The translations under genes and the position numbers were made by a program. 64,000 nucleotides of DNA from the NCBI GenBank assembly GCA_015179125.1, contig WHVA01000215.1, positions 1 through 64,000 of the forward strand, read 5' to 3'. The DNA comes from Gautieria morchelliformis. Taxonomy: Eukaryota > Basidiomycota > Agaricomycetes > Gomphales > Gomphaceae. Positions 11,725 to 24,077 of the stretch are shown here, piece after piece. The notes under the pieces were generated by a model, which was not told where the DNA came from, made no database searches, and was given only the letters and a program-made list of their open reading frames with translations. Numbering within the stretch: the first letter of the stretch is position 1; the number at the start of each line of letters is the position of its first letter.

Positions 11725-13341
11725 AGCCGTCGGCTGCCGCTGTTGGCGAGGCGATTGAGGAGGCGTTGGATTTGAGCGTCTCCGCTAACGCACGGTGAGT
11801 ATTTGGTCACAAGCAACACAGCAAGGCTGACCATAGCTTGCCTCAGACTCTAGGGGTAGCTGTGATCGGCCGTACAGTTGCTCGGAAAGGAAGGACTCGG
11901 CTTCGTGAGCAGTCACCACACAGACTACGAGACGAACACCAGAGTTGTTCGAAAACACCTCTGAGATAAAGGTATGGCTTCGTCGTGGACAGCAACCACG
12001 GACGCCCAGTATGGTCTCAAAACGGGGCCGGCGTCGTTCGTTGCGGTGAGCACTAACCTAGCTCCGTGCGCGCGCTCCTGTTCCACATGGTCTCACGCGT
12101 CATACTGATTTACAACGCTTCTTACTCCGGTCACGGGACCCACACGTGGTTGAAGTCAGGTATATCAAAATAAAAACTCCACTACAACGTGTATTTGCCA
12201 ATCGGCCGGGTTGCCTCGACCAAAATAGCTAGACAGATGGTTGATGAAGCTAAGTATCTCGAAAGTTGAATAGAGTCGAAAGGGCCACAACAGCATGCCC
12301 CCCGAGCCACGGAAGAGCGTCGGGAATATACTCACCAAACAAACTATGTACCCGCAAGTGCTTCCGCGTGTCGTGAGGCTGGAGCGAACTGATGTATAAT
12401 AGTGGCGGCGTAATCAGAAGCTGCTCCATAACTCACCATCGCAATGTTGGTATCCTTATTGGCGGAGGACACCGTCTCGTCACGGTAAAGTCTGCGCAGT
12501 GGGGATCGAACGTCCCATCCTTCCAAGCTCAAGCCAATCAAAGGGAGTGCCCGGAACTTAAACTCCACCAGCCGGATCCAGATGGCAGCATCGGTGACAG
12601 TGCACAACTGTGCCAAAGTATACACTATTACCGTACACCTTAACAACGCGGGTAGAACAGACGCTGAGGGGGATAGGCAGAATCGTAGTCAGGGAGGAAA
12701 TACTAGTAACGTCAATGCGACTCAGCACCCAGATCCAGGCGGCTGACAAGGCCAATGAACTTGCCAGAAGATTACGCACAATAGATAGCTATTGCTACAT
12801 AGAATGTGATACCGCGAGCTTTGGATGGGTAAATGATGGTCGTGAAACATCACTGAGAACGCATGGGCCATGCCTGAGTCTGATAACACCACTTATGCGT
12901 CAGCAAGATCGGTCGCCTGAACAAGGACAAGACGACCAGCAATCGTACAACCCGAGAAATCAGACAACTTGATCATCACCACGCCACCACGCGGGCGAGA
13001 GCATATGCTGTAACGGAGCCATACCAGGTAAGACCGAGGCCGATCCTTGGCGTAGGTATCTTGACCAAATATGTCCCTGCACCGGTTAATTCCGAATACA
13101 TTCCAACCCACTCACGAGATTTAAACGTCCTCGTCCGCTTCCAAACTTTATGCTGTGGAATTAAGGATGAAACAGATGAAAAATCCATCGGGAATACTGA
13201 CAGCCCCCAAATAAAGGCGTATAAGTGATCTCCTGGTATACTTCTTCGACGACAGGCGACGACGGGGTATAGGCCACCCTGCGATATTGGTCAAGAGATA
13301 CAGGGTCAAACGACGTGGCTTCAACCAGAGAGATACTTGAT
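11725..13341. other. Unresolved region with coding-like pieces on the minus strand
   Basis: 11725-12343 is probably the kinase 5' region. Between 12344 and 13230 the minus strand holds stretches that look coded. One contains YAFIWGLSVFPMDFSSV and WKRTRTFKSREWVGMYSEL (about 12976-13230). Others contain NLLASSLALSAAWIWVLSR (about 12720-12779) and DAAIWIRLVEFKFRALPLI (about 12540-12610). I could not link them with introns in phase and do not recognise a family. A multi-exon gene or its remnant is possible. Confidence 0.3.
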
Positions 13342-13460
13342 AGTGTTTTTGCTACCAATAGATATTAGCTCAACCGGATTGAAAATATTAGCCACACCAT
13401 TCAGTTGAGCTAATATCTACTGGTAGCAAAACACTGTGTGAGAGTGTTTTGCTACCAATA
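13342..13460. repeat. Foldback element with three complementary arms
   Basis: Arm 1 (13342-13374) and arm 2 (13404-13435) are inverted copies of about 32 bp with one mismatch and one gap. A third arm (13443-13460) repeats the start of arm 1, so arm 2 can pair with either neighbour. The shared core is TTTTGCTACCAATA. It may be a MITE remnant. No target duplication could be fixed. Confidence 0.7.
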
Positions 13461-14368
13461 TGATGCTACATTCACCAAGATTGCTTGTGACGACGCACCA
13501 CGACTTGATCATGCCACAAGAGAGTTCTAACACATGTTTCTCTCCGAAGCAACTTCCCCTAAAAAAAGACCTTATTCGTAGGGAGTACGACATACCTCAT
13601 GCGTCGATATGAATATATGCCATGAGGATGATAAAGAAGCCTCATGTATCTCGTGATAATTTCGGTGGGGATAAATAACAATGATCGCGACCGTCAATCT
13701 TCTGTCCTCTTAGCCTGACCAGGGGCTTTTAAAATTTCTGCGTTCAGCTACGCTGGCCATTGCTGCGTTATGGACAAAATTGAGGCGTCAGGCGGCGTCG
13801 ATTAAACAGGGATGTTAGCTTACAAGATATCCACAGGTACAGTACCTACTTTTTAAAGGCCCATCCGTCCGCCCTATCATCCGTTCACAGACCAAACGGC
13901 GTCACCCTCAGGAGTGTCATTTCGTGCCGTTACTTGTCCATCAATGATAGGGTCGAAACCTTCTTGGAGACGCTGACCCCCCCTGGATCCCCTGGATGTA
14001 ATAAACAAATCTTCGCTCCCATCACACTGTTTAATGTAGGTGGTCCGACAGTGGAGGGGCGTAGTATTGCAAAGCGAAAACCCAAAGGACCAGTAAGACA
14101 TAATTTGACCGTGACGGCGCTGAGACAACCTTATTTATGTAATCTGACTGACAGCAACCAAGGGAAAGTAAAACAGGTACGGTACCAGTTGCCGAAGGTA
14201 AGATTCTCAGGCTGTCGTTACCAATGCAATCGATGATGCTAACTTAGGAAGCTGGAAGAGCGAAGGTTGTCACGCTGACTCGATCAACGGCCACCGCCGG
14301 GCCCATTGCTTCGCTTTTATTTATAGGGGTGCTGCGAATTTTTCTAAGACTTGTCCTCCTCCATCACG
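13461..14368. other. Upstream region of the antiporter
   Basis: No supported gene. A TATA-like stretch (TTTTATTTATAGG) near 14312-14326 lies about 45 bp before the KHA1 start. Confidence 0.4.
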
Positions 14369-17300
14369 ATGGGCGTTCTCAGCAGGGAGCTTCAAGACGT
14401 CGTCGACTACGTCAAGCGCGCTGCTCCAGAGCAGGTGAGTCTAGACACATTTCTGTCTCCCAATTAGTGTTCACTCGCTATCAGGGTGGAAGTGCGTATA
14501 TATAGTTGGCAGCTTGTAATCGCTTTTAAGCTCACAATGGCCTGGCGCGCGCAGTCATTTCTGGTGCCAATCCCAGCGCATGGAACAGCACCGATCCCTT
14601 CCCGCTGTGGGTTATCCAGGTCTTCATCATCATATGCTTCACCCAGCTGTTAGCTATCCCGTTGGCGCGGATTCGTCAACCCCGTGTAATCGCAGAGGTC
14701 ATCGGCGGTATCTTGCTTGGCCCCACGGTGATGGGTCGCATCCCAAACTTCACGAACAGCATTTTCCCTACCCTATCTAAACCTCTGCTCACCCTGACGT
14801 CTACTGTCGGGCTCGTGCTGTTTCTATTCCTCGTTGGTTTAGAGATTGATGTCAGGGTGCTCAAAGGCAATGCCAAATACTCTTTGACCATTTCTGCAGT
14901 CGGTATGGTTCTCCCCTTTGGGCTCGGGGTGGGTTTGGCGGTCGCGCTATACCATCAGTTTTCGGAACCTACCGTCAACTTTGGCCACTTCCTACTCTTC
15001 GTTGGTGTAGCCGTTGCTATCACTGCGTTCCCCGTCCTCTGTCGTGCGTTTGCATTAGTATAAGGTCACCGAAACGCTTCTTCTCATATAATCTTCTAGG
15101 TATTCTCACTGATCTGGATCTCCTCAATGATCATATTGGTGTGATTGTTCTCAGCGCAGGTGTTGGTAATGACGTCGTAGGCTGGGTACGGGCTTTATAC
15201 ACTCGCATGCCATTGGAGCCTAAACACCTGATTTGGCTAGATTCTTCTCGCTCTCGCTGTTGCCCTCACAAATGCTTCATCGGGCCTTACAGCTCTTTGG
15301 ATTCTCCTCGCAGGTACAGGATTTGTTCTGTTCATGTTGTACCCCGTGCGCTGGGCCTTCATTTGGCTCGCCAGACACACCGGATCGTTGGAAAACGGTA
15401 GCCCGACGCCTCTCATGATGACAGTCACTTTACTCGTTATTTTGACTTCGGCGTTCTTCACGGATGTGATAGGTAAATTCGTGGAATTAGGTTGAACTGT
15501 TAGCTGATACTTTACCAGGAATTCACCCCATTTTTGGCGGCTTCCTTGCTGGCATCATTGTACCACACGAGGGAGGGTTTGCAATTGCACTGGTGGAAAA
15601 ACTTGAGGATCTCGTCACTATCGTGTTCCTGCCTCTGGTAGGTCGTATCTGTTTGATTTACTGTTGCACGGCTTAGTGGGGACTGTGGCGATAGTACTTC
15701 GTACTTTCGGGACTGAATACCAATCTCGGCTTGCTCAACAACGGGATCTCGTGGGGATACATTGTGCTTATCTGCACCATCGCCTTTCTTGGCAAGTTTA
15801 TCGGATGTGCATTTACTGCTAAGTTCCTGGGCTTTTCATATCGGGAGTCTGGCGCTATCGGCACCCTGATGAGCTGCAAAGGGTGAGTGTTCCTCAGGTG
15901 ACTATCTTTCCCAGCTGAAAGTCGGTTTTAGTCTTGTGGAGCTCATTGTACTAAACATCGGGCTGCAAGCGGGTATCCTGGACACTCGTCTTTTCTCGAT
16001 GTTCGTTGTGCATGCGCTTGTGCTTACAATTATGACTACCCCTCTCACCCTGTGGTTCTACCCTCCTGCCATTCGCACAGGACGCAAGGGCGGCATTCAA
16101 GGAACTGGAGGGGCACGCAATGAAGACGATCTATCCGGTTCGATCGAGGAAAACTTCAAGACCAAATTCTCGGTGGTTCTCAACAGGATCGAGCACTTGC
16201 CGGCCATCATGACCATTACACAGCTACTGCAGCCTCTTTCCAAGACGTTGCCGACTCCCATACCTGGAAGCGGCGTATTAGAGAAGGCGGAGAAGGCGGA
16301 GCTCTCTCGTGACATCACCCAAGAGAAACAGGTTCTCGAGGAATCTAGCACATCCTCCTCCGTTCCAATAACCCACCCGCGTGTCAGCATCGAAGCTCTC
16401 CGGCTTATCGAGTTGACCGACCGGACCTCAGCAGTAATGAGGTCTTCTGAGGCTGATGATCTAATCCACAGAGATGCGCTCATAACAGTCTTTTCCACAT
16501 TTGGGCGTTTGAATCGCATTCCCGTGGCCACCTCGCTCTCCATCGTATCACAAGATGCATTCTCCACAAGTGTTGCCACGCACGCCCGTGACACCGGCGC
16601 GCAGCTGGTAGTTGTGCCATGGCACTCTGGCAACTCAAATGTGCTAACCGAGGAACAAGGATCAGCTTCTCCAGAAACGCCCGGAACCACATATAACCCT
16701 TTTGACGGCATCTTTGGAAAGGGCTCCAGTCCAGATAGGACGTCTTCAGTCGTGTATGCCAACTTCGTACGGAAGGTGTTTTCCGAATCACCTGCAGACG
16801 TGGCATTATTTGTGGATCGTGGCGGTGCGGCACCCCGTGATCAGCATATTTTCTTACCGTTTTTTGGAGGACCGGACGACCGACTTGCTTTGAGATTCGT
16901 GGTGCAGCTTTGTGCTAACCCAGATATTACAGCTACTGTAGTCAGGATGACGAAAACCTCGGGCGCTGCACTGAAATCCACAGAAAGTAATGATACCGAA
17001 ATTCCAGATAAGGCTAGAGAAGCGATTAATGCATTAACAATGCAATCTGTATGTAGTATCTCACCTCACTTGCAGCAAGTGAGCGCTCATGTTTTGATTA
17101 TACTTTAGGCGACGGGTTTTCCCGACACGATCTATGCCGCCGCGAACACTGCCACGAGAATGGCGTCGGACACGGCTGACAACATTCTGTGGTCGCGCTT
17201 TGCTCATCCCAACCCGGCCTCGACCGTTCCTCTTACCCCCCAGACACAAGGCGCACTATCACGGGTCGCTTTCTCTGAGACGTCTTCACCAATGCCTCTT

Positions 17301-17564
17301 CGGTCTGTGATCCAGCGTGCGGCTGGAGAAGCGAAGACGGCAAGCGACTCGTGGAAGTCATTACTCCTTGTCGTGGGAAGGGGCAGGCGGCTCGCAGCCG
17401 AATCACATCACGATGAGCTTGACAAATTAATTTCTGAACAAGCCCACACCCCGGTCAGCGGTGATGTGACGAGGACGATTGGGGAAGTTGCAGCCGGGTT
17501 CGTGGTAGCTGGGACCAATGTCAGTGGCATACTCGTGATGCAGTCCACCCATACGTCTTCCTGA
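14369..17564 (+). CDS. KHA1: K+/H+ antiporter, KHA1/CPA2 type
   Basis: Monovalent cation/proton exchanger of an internal membrane, with a cytosolic tail. Nine exons (14369-14434, 14485-14491, 14555-15043, 15100-15185, 15241-15472, 15519-15637, 15695-15882, 15932-17048, 17109-17564) join in phase to 919 residues. The N-terminal half is the Na/H exchanger domain with about twelve hydrophobic segments. It holds RQPRVIAEVIGGILLGPTV, FLFLVGLEID, and the ion-binding region SAGVGNDVVGWILLAL with its aspartate. GIHPIFGGFLAGIIVPHEGG follows. The C-terminal half resembles the universal-stress-like tail of plant CHX and yeast Kha1 proteins. Exon 2 is only 7 nt and is needed to keep the frame. Confidence 0.93.
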
Positions 17565-17634
17565 GTTTCATCAATTGTACTTGTTTCGGAGTTGTTGCCA
17601 CTTCACGGCTATCGCGACTTAATGTCCACTTCAT

Positions 17635-17656
17635 GTAATCCAGTCGACTGGATTAC
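17635..17656. repeat. Perfect 22-bp palindrome
   Basis: GTAATCCAGTC followed at once by its own reverse complement, 70 bp after the KHA1 stop codon. It may form a 3' UTR hairpin. Confidence 0.9.
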
Positions 17657-17844
17657 CATATACGTTACTTGATTGCCAACTAGCCTCGAAAGTGCCGCAA
17701 CAGATGACGTCATTCACTTAATAGCAACATATGTACACGAGTAGAAGAAACTGAGTAAGATAAATCTCGTCGGATATCATACAGTAGATGATCCCACACA
17801 ACTATTGAGTTTTTCCCCTCGGAATTTGACAATCAAAGAAGACG

Positions 17845-18606
17845 TTACCGTCTGGTATTTACGGGGTTCGTTTTCTGCCCCTTCCGTTTGGGAGGGGTAT
17901 ACGACTCAAAGCCATTAAATTTCGAGTTCCGCCGTTTTTCTTGACGTCTGAAGCTATGGAATGGGTGTTTCAGCAACGATACTCTTCACGTGAAGAAACA
18001 TACCATGCGCCGTTCTTGATATGTCGCTCTTTGGAGTCCACCCTATTGGACGAGAAAACGTAGCCGCATGCTTCGCAAAACATTTCCTCGCTCACTCGCT
18101 TGATCTCTAAAAGATGCTTTTCCGACCGGACCCATTGGGCAGTCTCATAGCTCAGGTAGCCTGCTTCTATCATCCGCACCTCCTCTGGTCACGGTGCAGG
18201 GTATCAGTAAGAACAGACCCACACTCGTAGAGCAGCATACCTTGACCATGTTCGGCGTCGGCATGCCTCGCGAGATCATACGAAGTCGTGTACCCATCAG
18301 GCCAAGAGAGACAAGGTGTCCTCTTAGTGGGGCATACATACGAGCAATAATACCTGCCATTTTGGCAGGTAGTACCAAAGGACGTGTGGGACGTCCGAGA
18401 GTGGCTAGACGCCCTTCCGCCCTCGTAACGACTGGATCCGGCGCTCGTCATGTAGTCGTTTTCGTTTCGTTGATCAAATGCCTCACTGGCAGTAAACCTT
18501 CCGGATATGTGAGAAGCAGTTGATTGGCTGTCAATGGTGCTCACGTCTGATATTCAGATTGTCCACATTCTCGTCCTTGAGTCCTCAGAATGTTGGCTAA
18601 CGCCAT
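17845..18606 (-). CDS. Small cysteine/histidine-rich zinc-finger-like protein
   Basis: Four exons (18545-18606, 18241-18485, 18004-18184, 17845-17953) join in phase to 198 residues. Cysteines and histidines are grouped: YYCSYVC with LARHADAEH, then FCEACGYVF with RHIKNGAC. This fits divergent C2H2/C2HC fingers. A basic tail (EKRRNSKF, PPKRKGQK) could be a nuclear signal. A nucleic-acid-binding role is inference. The ATG-bearing first exon is the least sure part, since an alternative reading without it has no ATG. Intron donors are GTGAGC, GTATGC and GTATGT. Confidence 0.6.
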
Positions 18607-20046
18607 CTTGTTATAGCCCGTATGATTCGGATGGGGTCTGGTGGGGGTGGGGGAAGGGGAGGCGTGTCTAGACCATGTGGCGGCTTTCAGGCTCATACTG
18701 AAAGTAAGCGAAGCGGGGAGGAGAGGCAGGTTGCGAAGTAATGCCTACGAAAGATGATCCTTTTTTATAGCACAAGCCCCGTGGCTTTGACAAGTACAAC
18801 CTTCCCAATAAGGCACCGCGGGGCAGTATGGTATCGAGCAGAGATCTCATTAGCAACACGAGGAGGCGGCAATCTTGTTCAGCGGCGTATCGCAGTTCGA
18901 CCGAAACTGAGTTCTCAGCCATTATGGCAGGCAGCGTGTTATGGGACAATGATGCGGCAGATGCTCAGAACGAGTGTTTCCAACGACACAGGGCCCTGCG
19001 TAGCAGAGAGTTGCCCAGTCAAGTTGCTATCCGACCAATGTCAACAGAGTGAACGCGCTCACGTGACTTAGATAATTCGCGTGCTCGCTCGCATCGCCCA
19101 TAATACAATATTCCACCCTGAGGCTTGATCCATGACCCGGGGACTCTAAGCCTCGCGGTTTACAGCAGGCTAATGCGTGTTTTGGCGACTTCTGGTGGGA
19201 ATCCGGGTCATTCCGTCTTCCAGGATTTCCTCCAGGTTTGGGGCTTTCATACCGGATCTCCGGGCCTCAGAGGCCACGCAGTGTTCGCTTATACAAGAGG
19301 CAAATGGAAGTCGGATGGGTCAAATCGTCTCCAAGGTCAAACACTTGAAGGGAAAAATGCGAAGTGCGGTGGTTCTACACCCCCTGGATCTATCTAGTAT
19401 AACCGATATGACGATTCACAGCCCTGGGAGGTCATCGCATGGGCCCGTGTTGACAGGTTGACGCCCCGCAAGAACGCCCGAAAAACGTGAGGATCACATC
19501 AGAAGTATTCAATTCGGGATAGCACGGTCAGGATAGGGGAAACAGAGCTCGAGGTGCTTCGCAATGACCTGCCAGAGTGACGCAGGTACCGACAGAGCCC
19601 CGCCCGGGGCTTCCACATATTCAACAACGGAGCACCATTCGAATGGGCTGGGTAAACCAGCCCAAGTTCCTAGCGCCAGTCGCACCAGTTGGGAAGGTGG
19701 CAAGGGAAGGCAAGATAGAAACGAGAGTCTGTGGACCCTGCGAGAGCGGCAAGAGGGAAATGCAGTGGCAGAGTGCGGGGCCGAAGATCAATTACGAGAG
19801 GAGAACCTGTCTAGCAGGACCCCGAAAGTAGAATTTGGCTCATCTCGCCAAGACCTTCGTTCTAAAAGCCGACACGGTAAAGCTTATCTCCTCATGGACG
19901 CCCGAATCGCGTGCCAGATGCAATTTACGTCAAGTTTCAGAATGATTGATCCACGAGGAAGACATTTAATGGACCTTCATGGTTACAGTACCCAGGGCAG
20001 TAAGGGCCAGATATGGGACAGGCCATATATATGACAGGTAACTGCA
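18607..20046. other. Unresolved 1.4-kb region
   Basis: The longest frame (19564-20034, plus, 156 codons, ATG start) is hydrophilic without a known motif. A minus-strand stretch at 19509-19660 (EYVEAPGGALSVPASLWQV) looks about equally coding-like. Neither could be extended by splicing. I make no gene call. Confidence 0.3.
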
Positions 20047-20712
20047 TCACGAATCAGAACTACACCCACGGCATCCTAAAGGAAATTTCAGAAACGGCCA
20101 CATGAGAAGGTTACGCAGCGCGCTTACCACAATGGACACACTCCACCACAACACCTGACTTGAGCTGTGCCTTTGGCACCCGACATATACAGGTTGAACC
20201 TTGGTAGTTCATGTCCTAGCGCACAAGCCAAAGGGTCATGGATGTCATGGGATCAAGAGCAATCCCTAGGGGGAAGACGTACCTTGGTTTGGATGCATCG
20301 AACGCAGCAAAGCTTCTCGTAGCCCGATTTCTTCCACTTGGCTATCAGACTGTTTCAGGGTGAGTTTCAAGACGACACCACGGAGTGGCATAACAAACTT
20401 CGCATCGCCATAACCTTCTTTCAGCAGCCACTCGTATAACTCTTTGCTGATTGCCTCTCGCTTGTAATAAAGCTCATAGATGTACCGCGAACGTGTGTGG
20501 GCGATGCGCATAATTGGCCAGAGAGACTCGGTTCTGCGCTTTCCCTCGTGTGACTCGTTCTCTGCATCGCGCATCTTCTTTGCATAGTCGTCCAGAATCT
20601 ACAAGAGACGTCAGGCAACGCAGACTACAGATATATAACACAAACATACCGTCTCCACCTCCTCAAACCCTTCTGGGGGCTTTTTCGTACGGCTGGTGCG
20701 AATCTTAGGCAT
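20047..20712 (-). CDS. BUD31: Pre-mRNA-splicing factor BUD31 (G10)
   Basis: Zinc-binding subunit of the activated spliceosome. Five exons (20650-20712, 20399-20598, 20283-20349, 20128-20215, 20047-20075) join in phase to 148 residues, close to the usual 144-157. The signatures are [36 protein letters not shown], and [18 protein letters not shown]. The cysteine cluster [20 protein letters not shown] and VECVHCGCRGCSS holds the three zinc sites. It is divergently arranged with the REEP-like gene, with only 130 bp between the two ATGs. Confidence 0.96.
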
Positions 20713-20842
20713 GGCGGCTTTGAGCAAGTCAAGCGCCGGGCAAGCAAGCGCACACAACGCGTGGCTACCGCGCGCATCGCGAGCGCAAGTTACTCATTTG
20801 CGAGTATCTGGCTTGACCTGAAAATTCCAGGTCTGTTGAACC
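20713..20842. promoter_or_regulatory. Compact bidirectional promoter, BUD31 and REEP-like gene
   Basis: 130 bp separate the two start codons. No TATA box was seen. The call rests on spacing. Confidence 0.5.
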
Positions 20843-23076
20843 ATGGCGGTGGTCGTACCTGTGCTCAGGGTATGGCTGCTGCTTCTCAACTTGTACGGAA
20901 CGTTCAAGGCAATAAAACCGCCGCCGGTCTCGTTGCGCAATACTCGAAATGGTCAAGGCCCTAGTGGGCGCGCAATGCAGCTTAGGAAACGGGAAATGAA
21001 AAGCAGTTTAGCGGTGTGGGTCGTCTGGGTTCGTGATCCTCGGATCGACCATGACGTTTCAGCCTGAAAACCTTTTCAAATTACACAGGCTATATTTTCT
21101 ACATTCGAACGTCCCTTAGATCGCTCCGTAGGCCTTCTAACGCCGTTTTATAGCGAGATTAAATGCACCGTCCTCCTTTTCCTCATTGTCTCCCGATCAC
21201 ATGTTTGTACAGGTTCTTATGATGAATCTGAACATATGCTGTGCTCACAGGTTCTTACTAGGGCGCGGAGGCTGTATTTTTGCACCTAATACACCCCTTG
21301 GTGCGGCCCTATGTTCCGCAAGTGGACAGTACACTCGCAACTTTGCAGTCCGTGTTCGAACTCGTCATTCTGATCGTCTGCCTCCCATGGGAATACGTAG
21401 TGCATTGGTGGCATCAGTGCAGCTGGGCACAGATTTGGAGCTCCAACAAAACTTCTTCTAATAGTGGAGAGAGTTCACCCGAGGATTCCGATCCAGAGGA
21501 CAAGGAACTGGATCGAAGACAACTTCGGCCCCGGAACGAGTCACGCCAAGTAAGGTTGAGGGAGGCAGACAGACAAGCGCAAGTTATATTTCGAGACATT
21601 GACGATGCCCGGGACAGAGTCAGAGCGCAAGCCACAAATCATTTCACAACTCGGAACAACGCTCGTACCCAGCCAGTCCGCGAAACTCGAAACACGGACA
21701 CTAATCCTGTAGGGTTGAGAACGAGAAAGCGGGTCCTAGACCATGCAAATGCTCTCCCTGGAGAAGGGACTCGAATACCGGGTTCAAGGTCGACGGGGCT
21801 ACACTACCTTGATTCTATGAGCATATCTCAGCTTGCTCAGCGACAACAATCTCCGGTTTTTCGAAACGGACCTGCTTCGCAGCCTGTCGCGCCTTCATCC
21901 CCACCAATGCACATGCCAACCCCTTCTTCCTCTAGTCAATCCAGCCACGAGATCTGGTATCCTCCGCAGTCGGCAATTGAGGCTCGCAAAGCCAAATCAC
22001 CCTCTCCAGATACCTTTCATAGAACCCCATCCCCTGTTTACCCTCCCCTCCCATCGGCCTATCGCTTCACACCCCGACGTTCTGATCCTCTTCCACCATC
22101 TCCTCGCGTCTTGACGCCGCCTGACCTAGTAACTCCCACTCCTCGGCGAGTCTCAACGAGCGCCATGTCCCGAGGTGCGGTCGACGCCTACGACGGGATA
22201 GATCAATTTCCCGGCCGTGCCAGCCAAGCGGGCCCTTCAGGGAGTGCGCCCTTAGAGGCGACTGTACCACACGCTAGGAAATTTCACGAGCACAGCCCCA
22301 TGGAGCCAGAGGATTTTTTTCGTCGAGCGCTCGAGTCGTCTATCCAAGCAATGGACGTGGATATGCAAACCCTCTCAACGAGGGACGGCTCGAGCGCGAG
22401 GGAGGCGTCTACGGAAGAAGGCGGGATCAGGCCAGAGCTATGCGACATGGCTGAGCCCTTGGCTGGAGATACGAAGAAGACACATGAAGGCATATATGAG
22501 TCTTCCGCTGGGTTTACGGGAAGAACACGTAAAATCGTTGTGCCTACGGGAACAGTGCGGCGCTCAGCACGTACTCGCGGCGAAAGGTCGCCAAGCGTAG
22601 AGACGGACGAATTTGGGTTCACCATTCGCACGAACTCGACTGCTCTGAAACGCTTGCCCATTGTTTCATCGTCTGGGCCTTCGCAAGGGGTGGGAACAGG
22701 TCCGTCGAGGAAGAAGCCCTTAGCACGTACAAAACCTGTCTTGAAGGCCACAGAGGAAGATGGAGCCCAGCCAGAAAGCAGCGATGAGGAGAGTGTTAAG
22801 AAGAGGCGGAAAGTCAAACTTGGTGAGGGTCAGTCGCGCGTCGCTGCAGATAATATGCATCACCAGGAGGTCACTTTGTTGGTTGGTCACACCACGGCCA
22901 CATCAAGCAAGGCAAGGAGAAAGGTGGCTGTGTATGAGACTCCGCACTGGACAGATCCTGTCGAAGATGACCTGAAGAATCGGCAGGTAAAGACTCGAGC
23001 TACTCGGGCCGCGACAAGACAGCCACTCTCAGGGCAGGGCCGTACGAATGTGACAAAGAGGGAGCGTGGAAAGTGA
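20843..23076 (+). CDS. REEP/TB2/DP1/HVA22-family membrane-shaping protein with long disordered tail
   Basis: The family bends ER membranes through hairpin segments. Three exons (20843-21028, 21089-21202, 21262-23076) join in phase to 704 residues. The N-terminal 160 residues are the TB2/DP1/HVA22 domain: LLLLNLYGTFKAIKPP, LTPFYSEIKCTVLLFL, and GAEAVFLHLIHPLVRPYV. Another hydrophobic stretch follows (VFELVILIVCLPWEYV). The remaining 500 residues are hydrophilic and rich in Ser, Pro, Arg and Glu, with basic clusters such as KKRRKVKLG. Yeast Yop1 has only about 180 residues in all, so the tail is unusual. Part of it could be nuclear-signal-like, or it may bind microtubules as in REEP1-4; both are inference. 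Confidence 0.8.
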
Positions 23077-23351
23077 GACTAGAGACTATATTGATGGTGG
23101 TCTAGAACTTGAGGCATTGATTGTCCCACTTGTTTTGTTGCTTTTTTTTTTTCTTCTCAACTTTGCATAGCCGTCCGTCAATATTCATGGGTATGATTCG
23201 CATTACGATTACGTGTACAGTACATTCCCATGTATCCAGTATAAACGCTGTAGTGCCCATCGCTGGCCCGAAGCAAAACAAGTATTGCTAACTAGATCTC
23301 CGACTGAGTGACGCGGAATTACTGCAAACGTTGACCACTCTCTGTTGCACA

Positions 23352-23844
23352 ATGCCAGTGCCATGGGAGGCTTTGATACCTTTCGGTCCGTCCGATCTAT
23401 TTGTACAGGTCTATATGGACAATACTTATAAGTACCGATCTTATCATCAGGACTCCTGACCACAATGTTTGCTGCTACAGGAACATTGCTGAATATATCT
23501 AAACGGGCACAGAACGATGGGAAGGTATGTAACTCTTGCCACGAATTCAGCATAATTTAACCATCTTGAGGGGCTTCTTCGTTTTGAATAGCCCCCACGC
23601 TACGGTGTGGATGCCTGGGACGAAATGATGATGGAGAGGGACCGCAGGCTAACAGGAAGTCATCGGGGACAAAGGGTGAGCAAAAATGCTTTGACTTACT
23701 TCGCACCGTCTTGCTTTCGTGCATTATGACTGTCGCGGAGAATGTATGCCAAAGGTCACTCATGAGCTGTGCCCACAGACTGATCCTGTTGCACCAGAAG
23801 GCTTTGAAACTAGTAGCGTATGGTATACCGAAAGTAGATTATGA
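23352..23844 (+). CDS. NDUFA1: Complex I subunit NDUFA1 (MWFE) homologue
   Basis: Small single-pass subunit of mitochondrial complex I. Four exons (23352-23385, 23451-23524, 23592-23675, 23779-23844) join in phase to 85 residues. The N-terminus MPVPWEALIPFGLLTTMF gives the membrane segment. GVDAWDEMMMERDRRLTG then matches the animal GYHWSLMERDRRISG signature. The first donor is the weak GTCCGT. The tail DPVAPEGFETSSVWYTE lies where the animal protein ends. Confidence 0.8.
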
Positions 23845-24077
23845 TCAATCATACACCGAAGTAACTTACTGGCCTCCTGAGTATGGGACTTACAAGAGAA
23901 GAGAACTTATGAGAAGGGGTGAACTTCCAATCATCAACGCCACCCTAGCCATACATCCAGTCTTTGCTGCCGTCTGTTCTGCTCTATGAATTTCGCGGAG
24001 ATGGGGAGCTTGTCGAGGACAAAGAAAATACGAGCTAGTGTAGCGGGAGCGTATTGTGTGCACGATGTGAACTAGGA

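Noticed and set aside
19564..20034. 156-codon frame with ATG as a gene
   Set aside because: No motif, no intron support, and the opposite strand looks about equally coding-like.
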